A stretch of DNA of 64,000 nucleotides from Desulfomicrobium macestii (GTDB taxonomy: Bacteria; Desulfobacterota; Desulfovibrionia; Desulfovibrionales; Desulfomicrobiaceae), in the NCBI RefSeq assembly GCF_014873765.1, contig NZ_JADBGG010000001.1, positions 186,001 through 250,000 of the forward strand, given 5' to 3'. The notes beneath the pieces are model-generated. The model ran no database searches and was not told the origin of the DNA. It saw only the letters and a list, made by a program, of their open reading frames with translations. The translations under genes were made by a program, and so were the position numbers. Shown here piece by piece: positions 25,080-33,535 of the stretch. Numbering within the stretch: the stretch's first letter is position 1; the number at the start of each line of letters is the position of its first letter.

Positions 25080-26615
25080 TTGTCCACCAACCGAACCATC
25101 GCCAAGAACGCATCCATCGTTTCCGGCGCCACCATGCTGAGCCGGGTGCTCGGGCTCGTGCGTGATCTGATCATGGCCTACGCCCTGGGCGCGTCCGTGC
25201 TGGCCGACGCGTTTTTCGTGGCCTTTCGTGTCCCCAACCTGCTCCGCAGTCTCTTTGCCGAAGGCTCCCTGACCATGGCCTTCGTGCCTACCTTCGTCAA
25301 AATCCGGCAGAGCGAGGGCGACGGGGCGGCCTTCGTGCTGGCCAGATCCATCCAGTTCTGGCTGCTGATCATCCTCGGCCTGCTGACTGTTTTCGTACTG
25401 CTCTTCCCCAAGGCCGTGACCCTGCTCATAGCCTCGGGTTTCGCGGCCAAGCGGCCGGAGCTTTTCGAGCTGACCGCGAGTCTGGTCCAGATCTGCTTTC
25501 CCTACATCCTGTTCATTTCCGGAGTTGCCCTGTGCATGGGCATCCTGAACAGCATGGGGCATTTTCTCATCCCGGCCCTGGCTCCGTGCATTCTCAACAT
25601 CGTGCTCATAGCCGCAAGCCTCCTGGCCATAAAGGTCGGCGGGAACGTGGCCGTGTACCTGGCCTGGGGTGTGCTTGTGGCCGGAATCGGACAATGGCTC
25701 CTGCAGCAGCCCATCCTGCGCTCCAAGGGTTTTTCCTGGATCGGGCCGGTGGAGCCGACGGGACCGGGCGTGCGGCGCATCGGCACGCTCATGCTGCCCA
25801 CCATCCTGGGTTCCGCCGTGTACCAGATCAACATCCTGATCAGCACGGGCATGGCCTCCTTTCTGCCCGAGGGATCCGTGTCGTACCTCTATTACGCCGA
25901 CCGGCTCTTCCAGTTTCCCCTGGGCGTTTTCGGCGTGGCCGTGGGCGTGGCCACCCTGCCTTCGCTGTCCATTCTGGCCGCGCCCGAGAAACGCACGGAG
26001 TTCCGGGAAACACTGGCCACCTCCCTGGGCCTGACCCTGTTCGTGAACCTGCCCGCCGCCGCGGGCCTGGCCGGATTGTCGCTGCCCCTGGTGGACCTGC
26101 TCTTCGGACGCGGGGAGTTTTCTTCGGCGGCGGTGCACGGCACGGCCATGGCCCTGCTTGGCTACGTGGTCGGCCTGCCCGCCTTTTCGAGCGTGCGCTC
26201 CCTGGCCTCGGCCTACTATGCCCTGGGCGACACCAAAACCCCGGTGCGCGTGGCCCTGGGAAGCCTGTGCGTTTTCGTGGTTGCCGGCTACACGGGCATG
26301 CAGGTGCTCGGGCACGTGGGCCTGGCCCTGGCCTCGTCCCTGTCGGCCTGGATCAACGTGGTGCTCCTTGGTTTCCTGCTGCGGCGGCATTGCGGAGCCT
26401 GGTTCCGGGTGAATCGCGACATGGTCGTCTCGTTCGCCCTGAGTCTGGCCATGCTCGGCGGATGCTGGATGAGCACCCGGCTCGGCCCGATCTGCCTGCT
26501 CTTCATCCCCGTCTGGGCGGCCCTGTACATGGGGGCGGCCCTGCTTCTGAACGTAAGCCAGGCGCGGCTTTTCGCCAACGTGCTGGGCAGGCGGTCCTGG
26601 CGCAAAAGAGCCTGA
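25080..26615 (+). CDS. murJ: Lipid II flippase MurJ
   Basis: A 511-residue polytopic membrane protein with about 14 helices, which flips undecaprenyl-PP-linked peptidoglycan precursor to the outer leaflet. Family features are SGATMLSRVLGLVRD near the N-terminus, ADAFFVAFRVPNLLRSLFAEGS (about 40-61), the periodically charged central cavity helices and DRLFQFPLGVFGVAVGVATLP (about 280). I place the start at the TTG at 25080, because GGAAG sits at 25069-25073, six bases before it, and this gives the normal N-terminal length. The ATG at 25134 would remove part of helix 1. Confidence 0.94.
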   Translation: MSTNRTIAKNASIVSGATMLSRVLGLVRDLIMAYALGASVLADAFFVAFRVPNLLRSLFAEGSLTMAFVPTFVKIRQSEGDGAAFVLARSIQFWLLIILGLLTVFVLLFPKAVTLLIASGFAAKRPELFELTASLVQICFPYILFISGVALCMGILNSMGHFLIPALAPCILNIVLIAASLLAIKVGGNVAVYLAWGVLVAGIGQWLLQQPILRSKGFSWIGPVEPTGPGVRRIGTLMLPTILGSAVYQINILISTGMASFLPEGSVSYLYYADRLFQFPLGVFGVAVGVATLPSLSILAAPEKRTEFRETLATSLGLTLFVNLPAAAGLAGLSLPLVDLLFGRGEFSSAAVHGTAMALLGYVVGLPAFSSVRSLASAYYALGDTKTPVRVALGSLCVFVVAGYTGMQVLGHVGLALASSLSAWINVVLLGFLLRRHCGAWFRVNRDMVVSFALSLAMLGGCWMSTRLGPICLLFIPVWAALYMGAALLLNVSQARLFANVLGRRSWRKRA

Positions 26616-26691
26616 CTTGAACTGCGCGCGCTTTGACGTTAGGCTTGTCGTTTCCATTCACCACAGAAAAACCGACCAATGAGGACCACAT

Positions 26692-27915
26692 ATGATCCGC
26701 ATCAATGAAAATTATCTCAAGCTCAAGGCTTCCTACCTTTTTGCCGACATCTCCCGGCGCGTGACCGCTTTCCAGCAGGCCAACCCCGACAAGAAGATCA
26801 TCCGCCTCGGCATCGGCGACGTGACCGAGCCACTGCCCGAAGCGGTCGTGGCGGCCTTTCACAAGGGCGTGGACGAGATGGCCGACGCCGGAACGTTTCG
26901 CGGCTATGGCCCGGAGCAGGGCTATGATTTTCTGCGCGACCTGATCGCAAAAGAGGATTTCCAGTCGCGCGGGGCGGACATCTCCGGCGACGAGATCTTT
27001 GTCAGCGATGGGGCCAAGTGCGATACCGGCAACATCCAGGAGCTTTTTGCCGGAGACATCCGCATCGCCATCCCCGATCCGGTCTATCCGGTCTACGTCG
27101 ACACCAACGTCATGGCCGGGCGCACCGGGCAGAACGTGGACGGCCGCTACGAAGGGCTCGTCTATCTTGATGGCACCCGGGAAAACGGCTTCATTCCCGA
27201 ACTGCCCGGGGAGCCCGTGGACCTCATCTACCTGTGCTACCCCAACAACCCCACCGGCGCGACCATCACCAGGCCCCAGCTCAAGGCCTGGGTGGATTAC
27301 GCCCGCGAGAACAAGGCGCTCATCCTTTTTGACGCCGCCTACGAGGCCTTCGTCCGCGATCCCGAGCTGCCCAGATCCATCTATGAGATCGAAGGCGCGC
27401 GCGAGGTGGCCATCGAGTTCCGCTCCCTGTCCAAGACCGCCGGGTTCACGGGCACGCGTCTGGCCTTCACCGTGGTGCCGAAGACCTGCATGGCCTACGA
27501 CAGCCAGGGGGGCGCGCACAGCCTGCATGCCATGTGGAACCGCCGCCACACCACCAAGTTCAACGGCGTGTCCTATCCGGTGCAAAGAGCCGCCGCGGCC
27601 GTATATTCGCCCGAGGGCAAGGCGCAGTCCAGGGCGCTGGTGGATCACTACTTGAACAACGCGGCCATCATCCGCAAGGAAATGACCGCGCTTGGCTACG
27701 ACTGCGTCGGCGGCGAGAATTCGCCCTATGTCTGGATCGACGGCAAGATGGGCTCATGGGATTTTTTCGACATGCTCTTAAGCAAGGCCGCCGTGGTCTG
27801 CACTCCGGGTGCCGGCTTCGGATCCTGCGGCGAAGGCTACATCCGCATCTCCGCCTTCAACAGTCTGGCCAACGTCCAGGAGGCCATGGAGCGGCTGCGC
27901 GCCGTCCTGAAATAG
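26692..27915 (+). CDS. dapL: LL-diaminopimelate aminotransferase
   Basis: A 407-residue PLP enzyme that converts tetrahydrodipicolinate directly to LL-diaminopimelate, the short lysine/peptidoglycan route used by many anaerobes. The N-terminal [14 protein letters not shown] and [11 protein letters not shown] segments are diagnostic. The PLP lysine sits in [12 protein letters not shown] (about residue 244) and substrate-binding CYPNNPTGA lies near 182. It makes the product that feeds MurJ-exported peptidoglycan, 76 bases downstream of murJ. The methyltransferase gene follows one base after its stop, so the two are co-transcribed. Complete, normal length. Confidence 0.96.
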   Translation: MIRINENYLKLKASYLFADISRRVTAFQQANPDKKIIRLGIGDVTEPLPEAVVAAFHKGVDEMADAGTFRGYGPEQGYDFLRDLIAKEDFQSRGADISGDEIFVSDGAKCDTGNIQELFAGDIRIAIPDPVYPVYVDTNVMAGRTGQNVDGRYEGLVYLDGTRENGFIPELPGEPVDLIYLCYPNNPTGATITRPQLKAWVDYARENKALILFDAAYEAFVRDPELPRSIYEIEGAREVAIEFRSLSKTAGFTGTRLAFTVVPKTCMAYDSQGGAHSLHAMWNRRHTTKFNGVSYPVQRAAAAVYSPEGKAQSRALVDHYLNNAAIIRKEMTALGYDCVGGENSPYVWIDGKMGSWDFFDMLLSKAAVVCTPGAGFGSCGEGYIRISAFNSLANVQEAMERLRAVLK

Positions 27916-27916
27916 C

Positions 27917-28717
27917 ATGACCACGACGGCCGAGGAACAGGCCCGGCGGAATTTTCCGCGCGGGCTCTCCCAGCCGGAGACGGGTTTTCGTTTTTCCATG
28001 GACGCGCTGCTCCTGGCCGCCTTTGCCGGGCGGGAGCAGGTGCGTGGCCGGGTTCTGGACCTGGGGACCGGATGCGGGGTGGTGGGGCTTGGATTGGCCC
28101 TTGACCACCCCGATTTTTTTGGGGTCGGCCTGGATCTGAACCCGGACATGCTGCGCCATGCGCGCGAAAATGTCCGCCGCCTGGGTTTTGACGAACGCTT
28201 CGCCCTGCTTCGGGCCGACGTGCGCGGGCCGTGGGGCCTTGCGCCTGAAAGCATGGATCTGGTGCTCTCGAATCCGCCGTACCGCGATCCCGGCCGAGGC
28301 CGGACTTGCCCGGACGAGAGCAAGACGCTGGCGCGCTTCGAGCACCGGGCCGGGCTTTCGGATTTTGTGCGGGCCGCCGGGTATCTGGTGCGCAACCGCA
28401 AGAGTTGCGCCTTCATCCATCTGGCCGAAAGAATTGACGAATTGCTGGACCTGCTGCGCGCTTCCCGGCTTCAGCCCAAGGAACTGCTCTTTGTGCATCA
28501 GCGCCATGACAGCACGGCCCGGCTGGTGCTTGTGCGCGCCTTCAAGAACGGCGGGGCGGGCCTTGCGGTGCATCCTCCCCTGATTCTGCATGAGGGCCGG
28601 GGCAGCCAGACGCGCCTGACCGCCTCGGCGCTGTCATTCTGCCCACGCCTGGCCTGCAACGCGGACCCCGGAAACAGGAATTCCCGCACAAATGGCGGGA
28701 ATTCGAAAAAGCCTTGA
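27917..28717 (+). CDS. TrmN6-like SAM-dependent methyltransferase
   Basis: A 266-residue N6-adenine-type methyltransferase. The SAM pocket reads VLDLGTGCGVVGLGLAL (about 45-61) and the catalytic motif LSNPPYRDPG lies at about 116-125. The N-terminal QPETGFRFSMDALLLAAF matches the tRNA1(Val) A37 methylase (YfiC/TrmN6) family; the substrate is therefore probably tRNA but not proven. It follows dapL at once. A perfect 10-bp inverted repeat (28678-28704) lies inside the last codons, unusual for coding DNA. Confidence 0.85.
   Translation: MTTTAEEQARRNFPRGLSQPETGFRFSMDALLLAAFAGREQVRGRVLDLGTGCGVVGLGLALDHPDFFGVGLDLNPDMLRHARENVRRLGFDERFALLRADVRGPWGLAPESMDLVLSNPPYRDPGRGRTCPDESKTLARFEHRAGLSDFVRAAGYLVRNRKSCAFIHLAERIDELLDLLRASRLQPKELLFVHQRHDSTARLVLVRAFKNGGAGLAVHPPLILHEGRGSQTRLTASALSFCPRLACNADPGNRNSRTNGGNSKKP
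28678..28704. repeat. Perfect 10-bp inverted repeat at end of methyltransferase gene
   Basis: GAATTCCCGC (28678-28687) and GCGGGAATTC (28695-28704) flank a 7-base loop. It lies within the final coding residues and upstream of the stop. No T tract follows (GAAAAA instead), so it is more likely an mRNA 3'-end stabiliser than a classical terminator. Confidence 0.6.
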
Positions 28718-28736
28718 ACCGGACGTGATCCGGAAC

Positions 28737-28877
28737 TTATTTGCTCATGCGGCCGATGATGAAGGAAATGAGGGCCGTGGCGAACAGCAGGCCGAGGACG
28801 TAATCCGTGTCCAGGGCTGCCTGCAGGGTGGTGGTGATTTCGACGAAGGTGTCCTTGATGGGATAATGCTCTTCCAT
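28737..28877 (-). CDS. Small single-helix membrane protein (46 aa)
   Basis: A 46-residue protein, MEEHYPIKDT..., with one hydrophobic segment near the C-terminus (about residues 27-42, YVLGLLFATALISFIIG) and a short RMSK tail. I do not recognise it. Support comes from a good Shine-Dalgarno (GGAG five bases before ATG), which is duplicated just upstream, and from its position 83 bases behind the CBS-ACT gene in the same direction. The N-terminal 26 residues look amphipathic. It could be a small regulator or subunit of a membrane complex. Confidence 0.65.
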   Translation of the reverse strand: MEEHYPIKDTFVEITTTLQAALDTDYVLGLLFATALISFIIGRMSK

Positions 28878-28904
28878 GGATGCTCCTGCCTGGATGCTCC
28901 TGCC
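28877..28904. repeat. 14-bp tandem duplication covering a ribosome binding site
   Basis: TGGATGCTCCTGCC occurs twice in direct succession (28877-28890 and 28891-28904). On the minus strand this gives two GGCAGGAGCATCCA units, each with a GGAG Shine-Dalgarno core, immediately before the ATG of the 46-aa gene. Confidence 0.9.
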
Positions 28905-28960
28905 GACATGAACGGGGCCCGTGAACGTGTCCACGGGCCCCGGGGTGATGGCAAGCGGAT

Positions 28961-29626
28961 TTAGTTGAGGTTGTCCCGAACCCAGAAGGTCAGGTTGTAT
29001 TTTTCGGTCAGTTCCTTTTGCAGTTCGTTCAGTGCGGACTTGTCCATGTCCATGATGCGGATGAAGACTTGGCGGTAGCCCTTCTCGACCTTGTCGTAGG
29101 AGGTCAGGATGGAGCTGATGCGGGCTTTGTGTCCGCGAATGCAGTCGAGCACTTCCTTCAGGCTGCCTCGAACGTCGGAAAGTTGGAGGCCGATCTGTAT
29201 TCCGCCGTGGTAAACGCCTGTGTTGCTCAGAAGTACGCTGTAGACTTCGTTCTGGGTCATGATGCCGACCAGTTCGTCCTTGTCGTTCAGCACGGGCAGG
29301 CCGGAAATTTTCTTGTCGTGCATGATGGCCGCGCACTTCACCACCGTGTCCGATTCCCTGATGGTTATGGGATTCGGGGTCATGATGTTTTTGACCTTGA
29401 TCTCGGAGAGCAGGTAGTAAAGCTCGTGCACGTCAAGGGTCGTGGCCTTGGAGGGGGAGGCTTCCTTCACGTCGCGGTCGCTGAGCATCCCGAGCAGCTT
29501 GCCCTTTTCATCGACCACGGGCAGACGGCGGATGCCTTTTTCCTTCATCAGCTTGGCCGCTCTCATCATGGAGGTTTCGGGGTCCACCGTGACAACGTCC
29601 TTGGTCATCCATTCCTTTATGATCAT
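28961..29626 (-). CDS. CBS-pair and ACT-like domain protein (AcuB-like)
   Basis: A 221-residue cytosolic protein with two CBS domains (about 1-60 and 75-135: VKDVVTVDP-style openings, IRRLPVVDEKGKLLGMLSDRDV and ISGLPVLNDKDELVGIMTQNEV). A C-terminal ACT-like domain follows (about 145-215: IQIGLQLSDVRGSLKEVLDCI...QVFIRIMD). CBS pairs sense adenylates, and ACT domains bind small metabolites. The architecture matches AcuB-type proteins, whose exact job is unclear. It heads a likely two-gene unit with the 46-aa membrane protein. Confidence 0.88.
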   Translation of the reverse strand: MIIKEWMTKDVVTVDPETSMMRAAKLMKEKGIRRLPVVDEKGKLLGMLSDRDVKEASPSKATTLDVHELYYLLSEIKVKNIMTPNPITIRESDTVVKCAAIMHDKKISGLPVLNDKDELVGIMTQNEVYSVLLSNTGVYHGGIQIGLQLSDVRGSLKEVLDCIRGHKARISSILTSYDKVEKGYRQVFIRIMDMDKSALNELQKELTEKYNLTFWVRDNLN

Positions 29627-29736
29627 GTTATTTCTCCTTGGAGGCGGGTTGCCGCCCTAGATGAGGCAATGTTGCTTTCAAAGCAGTGGAAATTGCATGT
29701 AAGTTGTTCATGGAATAATACCTTTTCAGCATTCCG

Positions 29737-30549
29737 TCAAAGGCTCCGTGCCGAATTGCAGGCAGCTCCGGCATAGATTTCGGGTCTTCGATGAGCCAGG
29801 GCCGGGATGTTTCGGCGGATGGCGGTCAGTTCGGCCAGATCGATGCTGCCCAGGGTCAGGCCCTCGCGCATTTCGTCCGCCAGGGTGATTTCGCCGCCGG
29901 GAGTGACGAAGAGGGACCGTCCGCCAAAAGGAAAGGCTCCTTGGGTTCCGACCCGGTTGGCGCCCAGCAGATAGCACTGGTTTTCAAGGGCCCGGGCCGT
30001 GCAGAGGGTCTGCCAGATGTCCGTGCGCACCCGGGGCCAGGCCGAAGCCAGGAGCATGGCCTGGCTTCCGCCGAGCGCCTGCGCCCGGTAGAGTTCGGGA
30101 AAGCGCAGGTCGTAGCATATGGAGAGGCCGAAGCGGATTCCCTCGAAGTCGAAACAGACGATCTCGCCGCCGGGACTGAAGACCCCGGTTTCGTCGGCAT
30201 CCGTGGCCGTGAAAAGATGGATTTTGCGGTAGGTGGCCAGGATGTCGCCTTTCGGGCCGAAGGCCACCAGCGCATTGGCCAGTCCGTCCGGCCCGGGCAG
30301 GCACACGCCGCAGGCCAGGCAGAGTTCATGCTCCCGCGCCAGTTCCGAGAGTTCGTCCCGGACCCTGGGCCACCAGTCGCGGCCGCCGAGCGCGATGGCC
30401 GGCATGTCGTAGCCGAGGTCCGATATTTCCGGAAAGAGCAGCAGGCGGCAGGACGCTTCGGCCCCCACCCGGACCGCGGCGCGGATCTTGTCCAGATTGC
30501 CGCGCACATCTCCTGGAAGTCCGGACAGTTGAACTGCGGCGATTTTCAT
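29737..30549 (-). CDS. Carbon-nitrogen hydrolase (nitrilase superfamily)
   Basis: A 270-residue amidase-fold enzyme with the full Glu-Lys-Cys triad: LLLFPEISDLGYD (Glu about 41), TYRKIHLF (Lys about 109) and LSICYDLRFPELY (Cys about 143). CYDLRFPE and YRKIHLF place it near the Nit1/YafV/omega-amidase group, which hydrolyses deaminated glutathione or alpha-keto amides. The substrate is not decided by sequence alone. It is divergent from larC, with 51 bases between the starts. Confidence 0.9.
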   Translation of the reverse strand: MKIAAVQLSGLPGDVRGNLDKIRAAVRVGAEASCRLLLFPEISDLGYDMPAIALGGRDWWPRVRDELSELAREHELCLACGVCLPGPDGLANALVAFGPKGDILATYRKIHLFTATDADETGVFSPGGEIVCFDFEGIRFGLSICYDLRFPELYRAQALGGSQAMLLASAWPRVRTDIWQTLCTARALENQCYLLGANRVGTQGAFPFGGRSLFVTPGGEITLADEMREGLTLGSIDLAELTAIRRNIPALAHRRPEIYAGAACNSARSL

Positions 30550-30600
30550 GTGATACCCCCCAAGCTGAACACGTCACGAATTCGAATTATGAGGAAACAC

Positions 30601-31743
30601 ATGCCCGAGTTGCATCTTGATTGTCCAGCCGGGATCGCCGGCGATATGTTCCTGGCGGCCATGGCCGACCTGGGAGTGGAGCTGGCCCCCTTGCACGCCG
30701 CTTTTGCCGGGGCCGGAGTAGATGTCGAAATCGCGGCCCTTGAAGCCCGTGACAAGGGCATACGCGGCAAACGCATGCACATCGCCGCCCCCCATGCCCA
30801 GCCCCTGCGGCATCTGGCCGACCTGACGGCCATTGTGCGGGCCTTGCCTTTTTCGGAGAATGTCCGTTCACGCAGCGAGGCCGCCCTTGAGCGTCTGGCC
30901 GAGGTCGAGGCGCGGGTGCATGGCTGCGCGGTGGCTGATGTGCACTTTCATGAAGTCGGGGCCGTGGACACGCTGGTCGACGTGGTCGGGGCCTTTTGGG
31001 CTCTGGAAGTGCTTGGTGTCGTCCGCGTGACCTGCTCCCGCTTGCCCTGGTTTTCGGGCACGGTGCAGTGCGCGCATGGGCTCATGCCCCTGCCCGCCCC
31101 GGCGACGACACTCCTTTTGCAGGGAAAGCCCGTGTACCCGACGGAGCTGGTCGGGGAGCTGATCACCCCCACGGGCGCGCTTCTCCTGGACCGGATGGTC
31201 GACGAGTTCACGTCAGGTCCCACTGGATGTCTTGAGCGCTCCGGGCTTGGCCTTGGGACCATGGAGCTGCCCACGGTCAACGGCCTGCGCGTCCTGCTTC
31301 TGGCCGGGGACGGGCCGGGGCTGGAGCGGGTCACGGTGCTTGAGACCAATGTCGATCATCTCACGGGGGAGGAGATAGGCGGGGTTTTTAACGTGTTGCT
31401 TGATGCCGGGGCGCTGGATGTGCTTTTCCTGCCCGGAGTGATGAAGAAAAACCGGCCCGGGGGACTTTTGCAGGTGCTGTGCAGGCCCGGGGATCTGGCT
31501 CGTATCCGCGATCTGACCTTTGCCCAGACCATGACCCTTGGGCTGCGCATGACCGAGACGACCCGCGCCGTGCTGCCCCGCGCCGCGTCCACGCGGCCCA
31601 CGCCCTGGGGCGATGTGGACGTCAAGGAAACCGTCATCGGAGAGGAAAATTACGCCCGCCCCGAATTTGAGGCCCTGCAGGCCCTGGCCAGACGCACGGG
31701 CCGCTCCGTGGCCCAGTTGCGCTACCTGCTGGACAAAGACTGA
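30601..31743 (+). CDS. larC: Nickel insertion protein LarC (nickel-pincer cofactor nickel chelatase)
   Basis: A 380-residue protein that inserts nickel into pyridinium-3,5-bisthiocarboxylate mononucleotide to complete the nickel-pincer cofactor of lactate racemase-like enzymes. The opening HLDCPAGIAGDMFLAAMADLG and HFHEVGAVDTLVDVVG (about 110-125) are family marks, and LETNVDHLTGEEIG (about 250) opens the C-terminal domain. LarC is split by a programmed frameshift in some species; here it is one frame. The ATG at 30601 is chosen because GAGGA precedes it by five bases. larA, larB and larE are not in the window. Confidence 0.92.
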   Translation: MPELHLDCPAGIAGDMFLAAMADLGVELAPLHAAFAGAGVDVEIAALEARDKGIRGKRMHIAAPHAQPLRHLADLTAIVRALPFSENVRSRSEAALERLAEVEARVHGCAVADVHFHEVGAVDTLVDVVGAFWALEVLGVVRVTCSRLPWFSGTVQCAHGLMPLPAPATTLLLQGKPVYPTELVGELITPTGALLLDRMVDEFTSGPTGCLERSGLGLGTMELPTVNGLRVLLLAGDGPGLERVTVLETNVDHLTGEEIGGVFNVLLDAGALDVLFLPGVMKKNRPGGLLQVLCRPGDLARIRDLTFAQTMTLGLRMTETTRAVLPRAASTRPTPWGDVDVKETVIGEENYARPEFEALQALARRTGRSVAQLRYLLDKD

Positions 31744-31810
31744 ATGCCGGCCCGGGTGTTGCGGTCCGCGCGGTCCATCCGGTCCATTTCGTCCATCGCT
31801 CCGATCCTGA

Positions 31811-32275
31811 TCAGTACCCGCGTCCGGTAAGCAGCCGGTCCAGCTGATTGGAAAATTCCTGCCGATCCCGGGCGCCAAGGGCCGAAGGCCCGCCGGTCAT
31901 GACCCCGCACCCGCGCATCTCGTCCAGAAAATCGCGCATGGTCAGGCGGCTGCGGATGTTGTCCGGCGTGAACAGTTCGCCCCGTGGACTAAGGCCCAGT
32001 CCGCCCTTTTCGATGACCCCCGAAGCCAGCGGGATGTCGGTGGTGATGACCAGGTCTCCGTCGCGGGCCTGCTCCACGATGGCCAGGTCCGCTTTGTCGA
32101 AACCCGCGCCGACCTGCACGAAATCGATGAATTCGGATTTGGGCACGGGGAAGCGTGAATTGGCCACCAGGATGAGCCGCACCTTGCGCCGGTCGGCCGC
32201 ACGGTAGAGGATGTCCTTGATCACCCTGGGGCAGGCGTCGGCATCAACCCAGATGCGCATGGGCGTGTCGATCAT
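31811..32275 (-). CDS. yaiI: YaiI/YqxD family protein (UPF0178, DUF188)
   Basis: A 154-residue protein with the PIN-like UPF0178 fold: [19 protein letters not shown] near the start, [27 protein letters not shown] in the middle (acidic residues in the PIN-style cluster) and the late [16 protein letters not shown]. The family is broadly conserved, likely a nuclease or RNA-related protein, but its substrate is unknown. It starts either at 32275 or at the internal Met six codons later (MRIWVDAD). Only 3 bases separate it from the U32 gene upstream, so the two are probably co-transcribed. Confidence 0.92.
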   Translation of the reverse strand: MIDTPMRIWVDADACPRVIKDILYRAADRRKVRLILVANSRFPVPKSEFIDFVQVGAGFDKADLAIVEQARDGDLVITTDIPLASGVIEKGGLGLSPRGELFTPDNIRSRLTMRDFLDEMRGCGVMTGGPSALGARDRQEFSNQLDRLLTGRGY

Positions 32276-32278
32276 GAT

Positions 32279-33532
32279 TCAGCCTTCCTGGCCGTTGTGG
32301 GCGTCGGGCAGGTGGGCGCGCAGGAAGATGCCCGGTTCAAGCTCCGGATGGTCGCAATGCAGGAGCAGGCGCAGCCCGCTGTGGGCGGTGCTCAGGTGAA
32401 AGCCTTCCTCTTTTTCAACGCCATAGTCCCCGGAGGCCAGCAGCGGGCGGCGCAGGCCGGGGAGCACGATTTCAAGAGGGGCGCCGACCTGAAAGCGGCA
32501 CTTGACGTCCATGAGCCACAGCCCCGGACGCACGGGTTCGATCAGCTTGGCGACGATATTTTTTTTGAGATTTTTGGGCAGGGCGGGGCGCAGGGTGATG
32601 CGCTCGGGGGTGAAGAATCCGGTTGAGAGCGACCGCGTGCCGAGTTGCTGCAATTCCTCAAGATACAGTGCGGGGCGAAACGCGCCCTGTTCCAGATCGT
32701 TCAATGCCGTGCGGTAGATGTCCGTGACCTGGGCCAGATAGGACGGCGTCTTCATGCGTCCCTCGATCTTCAGGCTGCTTATGCCCGCTTGCCGGAACCA
32801 GCGCAGGTACTTGATCAGACACAGGTCCTGGGCACCCATGATCTGCGTGTACTGCTCGTCCTCGCAGACCTCCCACATGTCCTGGCCCGGGCGCAGGCGT
32901 TCTTCCAGACGAACGGCGGTGATCTTGTAGTCGAAGCGGCAGGGGTGCGTGCACAGGCCCAGGTTGCCCGAACGCTGGTTCAGGTGCGCGGACAGCAGGC
33001 AGCGACCCGAGATGGCCATGCACATGGCTCCGTGCACGAACACCTCCAGTTCAAGATCACGAACTTTTTGCGCCATGGCCCGGATGCGACCGGCGCCAAG
33101 CTCCCTGGCCACATTGACCCTGCGCACGCCCTGATCCCGCCAGAACATGGCCGAGGCGGAGTTGGACGTGTTGGCCTGGGTGGAGAGGTGGATGGGAATG
33201 TGCGGAATTCTTTTTCGGGCCATGGCCACGATGCCGGGGTCGGCGATGATGACGCCGTCCACGTTGCAGGCGTCGATCTCTTCCAGATACCGCTCCACGT
33301 CGCTCAGGTGCTCTTCCCAGGCCAGCAGGTTCAGTGTGAAGTAGACCTTGGCCCCGTGCCGGTGCGTCTCTTTGACCGCATTTTCAAGTTCGGGGAATGA
33401 GAAGCCGTCGCTTTTGGCGCGCAGGCTCAGGGACTGGCCGCCAAGATAGACGGCGTCGGCGCCGTAGCGCAGGGCCGTGGCCAACTTGTCCGGGCTGCCG
33501 ACAGGGACGAGAAGTTCGGGGGATGGTGTCAT
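32279..33532 (-). CDS. Peptidase U32 family protein
   Basis: A 417-residue protein of the U32 group (RlhA, TrhP/YegQ, UbiU/V relatives), most of which are Fe-S tRNA/rRNA or ubiquinone hydroxylases rather than peptidases. The signature is VFVHGAMCMAISGRCLLSAHLNQRSGNLGLCTHPCR (about 164-200), with four cysteines in the expected spacing. The N-terminal LLVPVGSPDKLATALRYGADAVYLGG and C-terminal beta-barrel are normal. Length and C-terminus suit the tRNA-uridine-hydroxylation (TrhP-like) type best. It lies between the PHP gene and yaiI on the same strand with minimal gaps. Confidence 0.9.
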   Translation of the reverse strand: MTPSPELLVPVGSPDKLATALRYGADAVYLGGQSLSLRAKSDGFSFPELENAVKETHRHGAKVYFTLNLLAWEEHLSDVERYLEEIDACNVDGVIIADPGIVAMARKRIPHIPIHLSTQANTSNSASAMFWRDQGVRRVNVARELGAGRIRAMAQKVRDLELEVFVHGAMCMAISGRCLLSAHLNQRSGNLGLCTHPCRFDYKITAVRLEERLRPGQDMWEVCEDEQYTQIMGAQDLCLIKYLRWFRQAGISSLKIEGRMKTPSYLAQVTDIYRTALNDLEQGAFRPALYLEELQQLGTRSLSTGFFTPERITLRPALPKNLKKNIVAKLIEPVRPGLWLMDVKCRFQVGAPLEIVLPGLRRPLLASGDYGVEKEEGFHLSTAHSGLRLLLHCDHPELEPGIFLRAHLPDAHNGQEG

Positions 33533-33535
33533 GTG

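Noticed and set aside
29791-30600. Upstream in-frame extension of larC
   Set aside because: It is antisense to the nitrilase-family gene with no family similarity; the GAGGA-preceded ATG at 30601 is the natural start.
31760-31795. Short CGGTCC-type repeats between larC and yaiI
   Set aside because: Imperfect and only a few units; no CRISPR-like spacing and no other sign of function.
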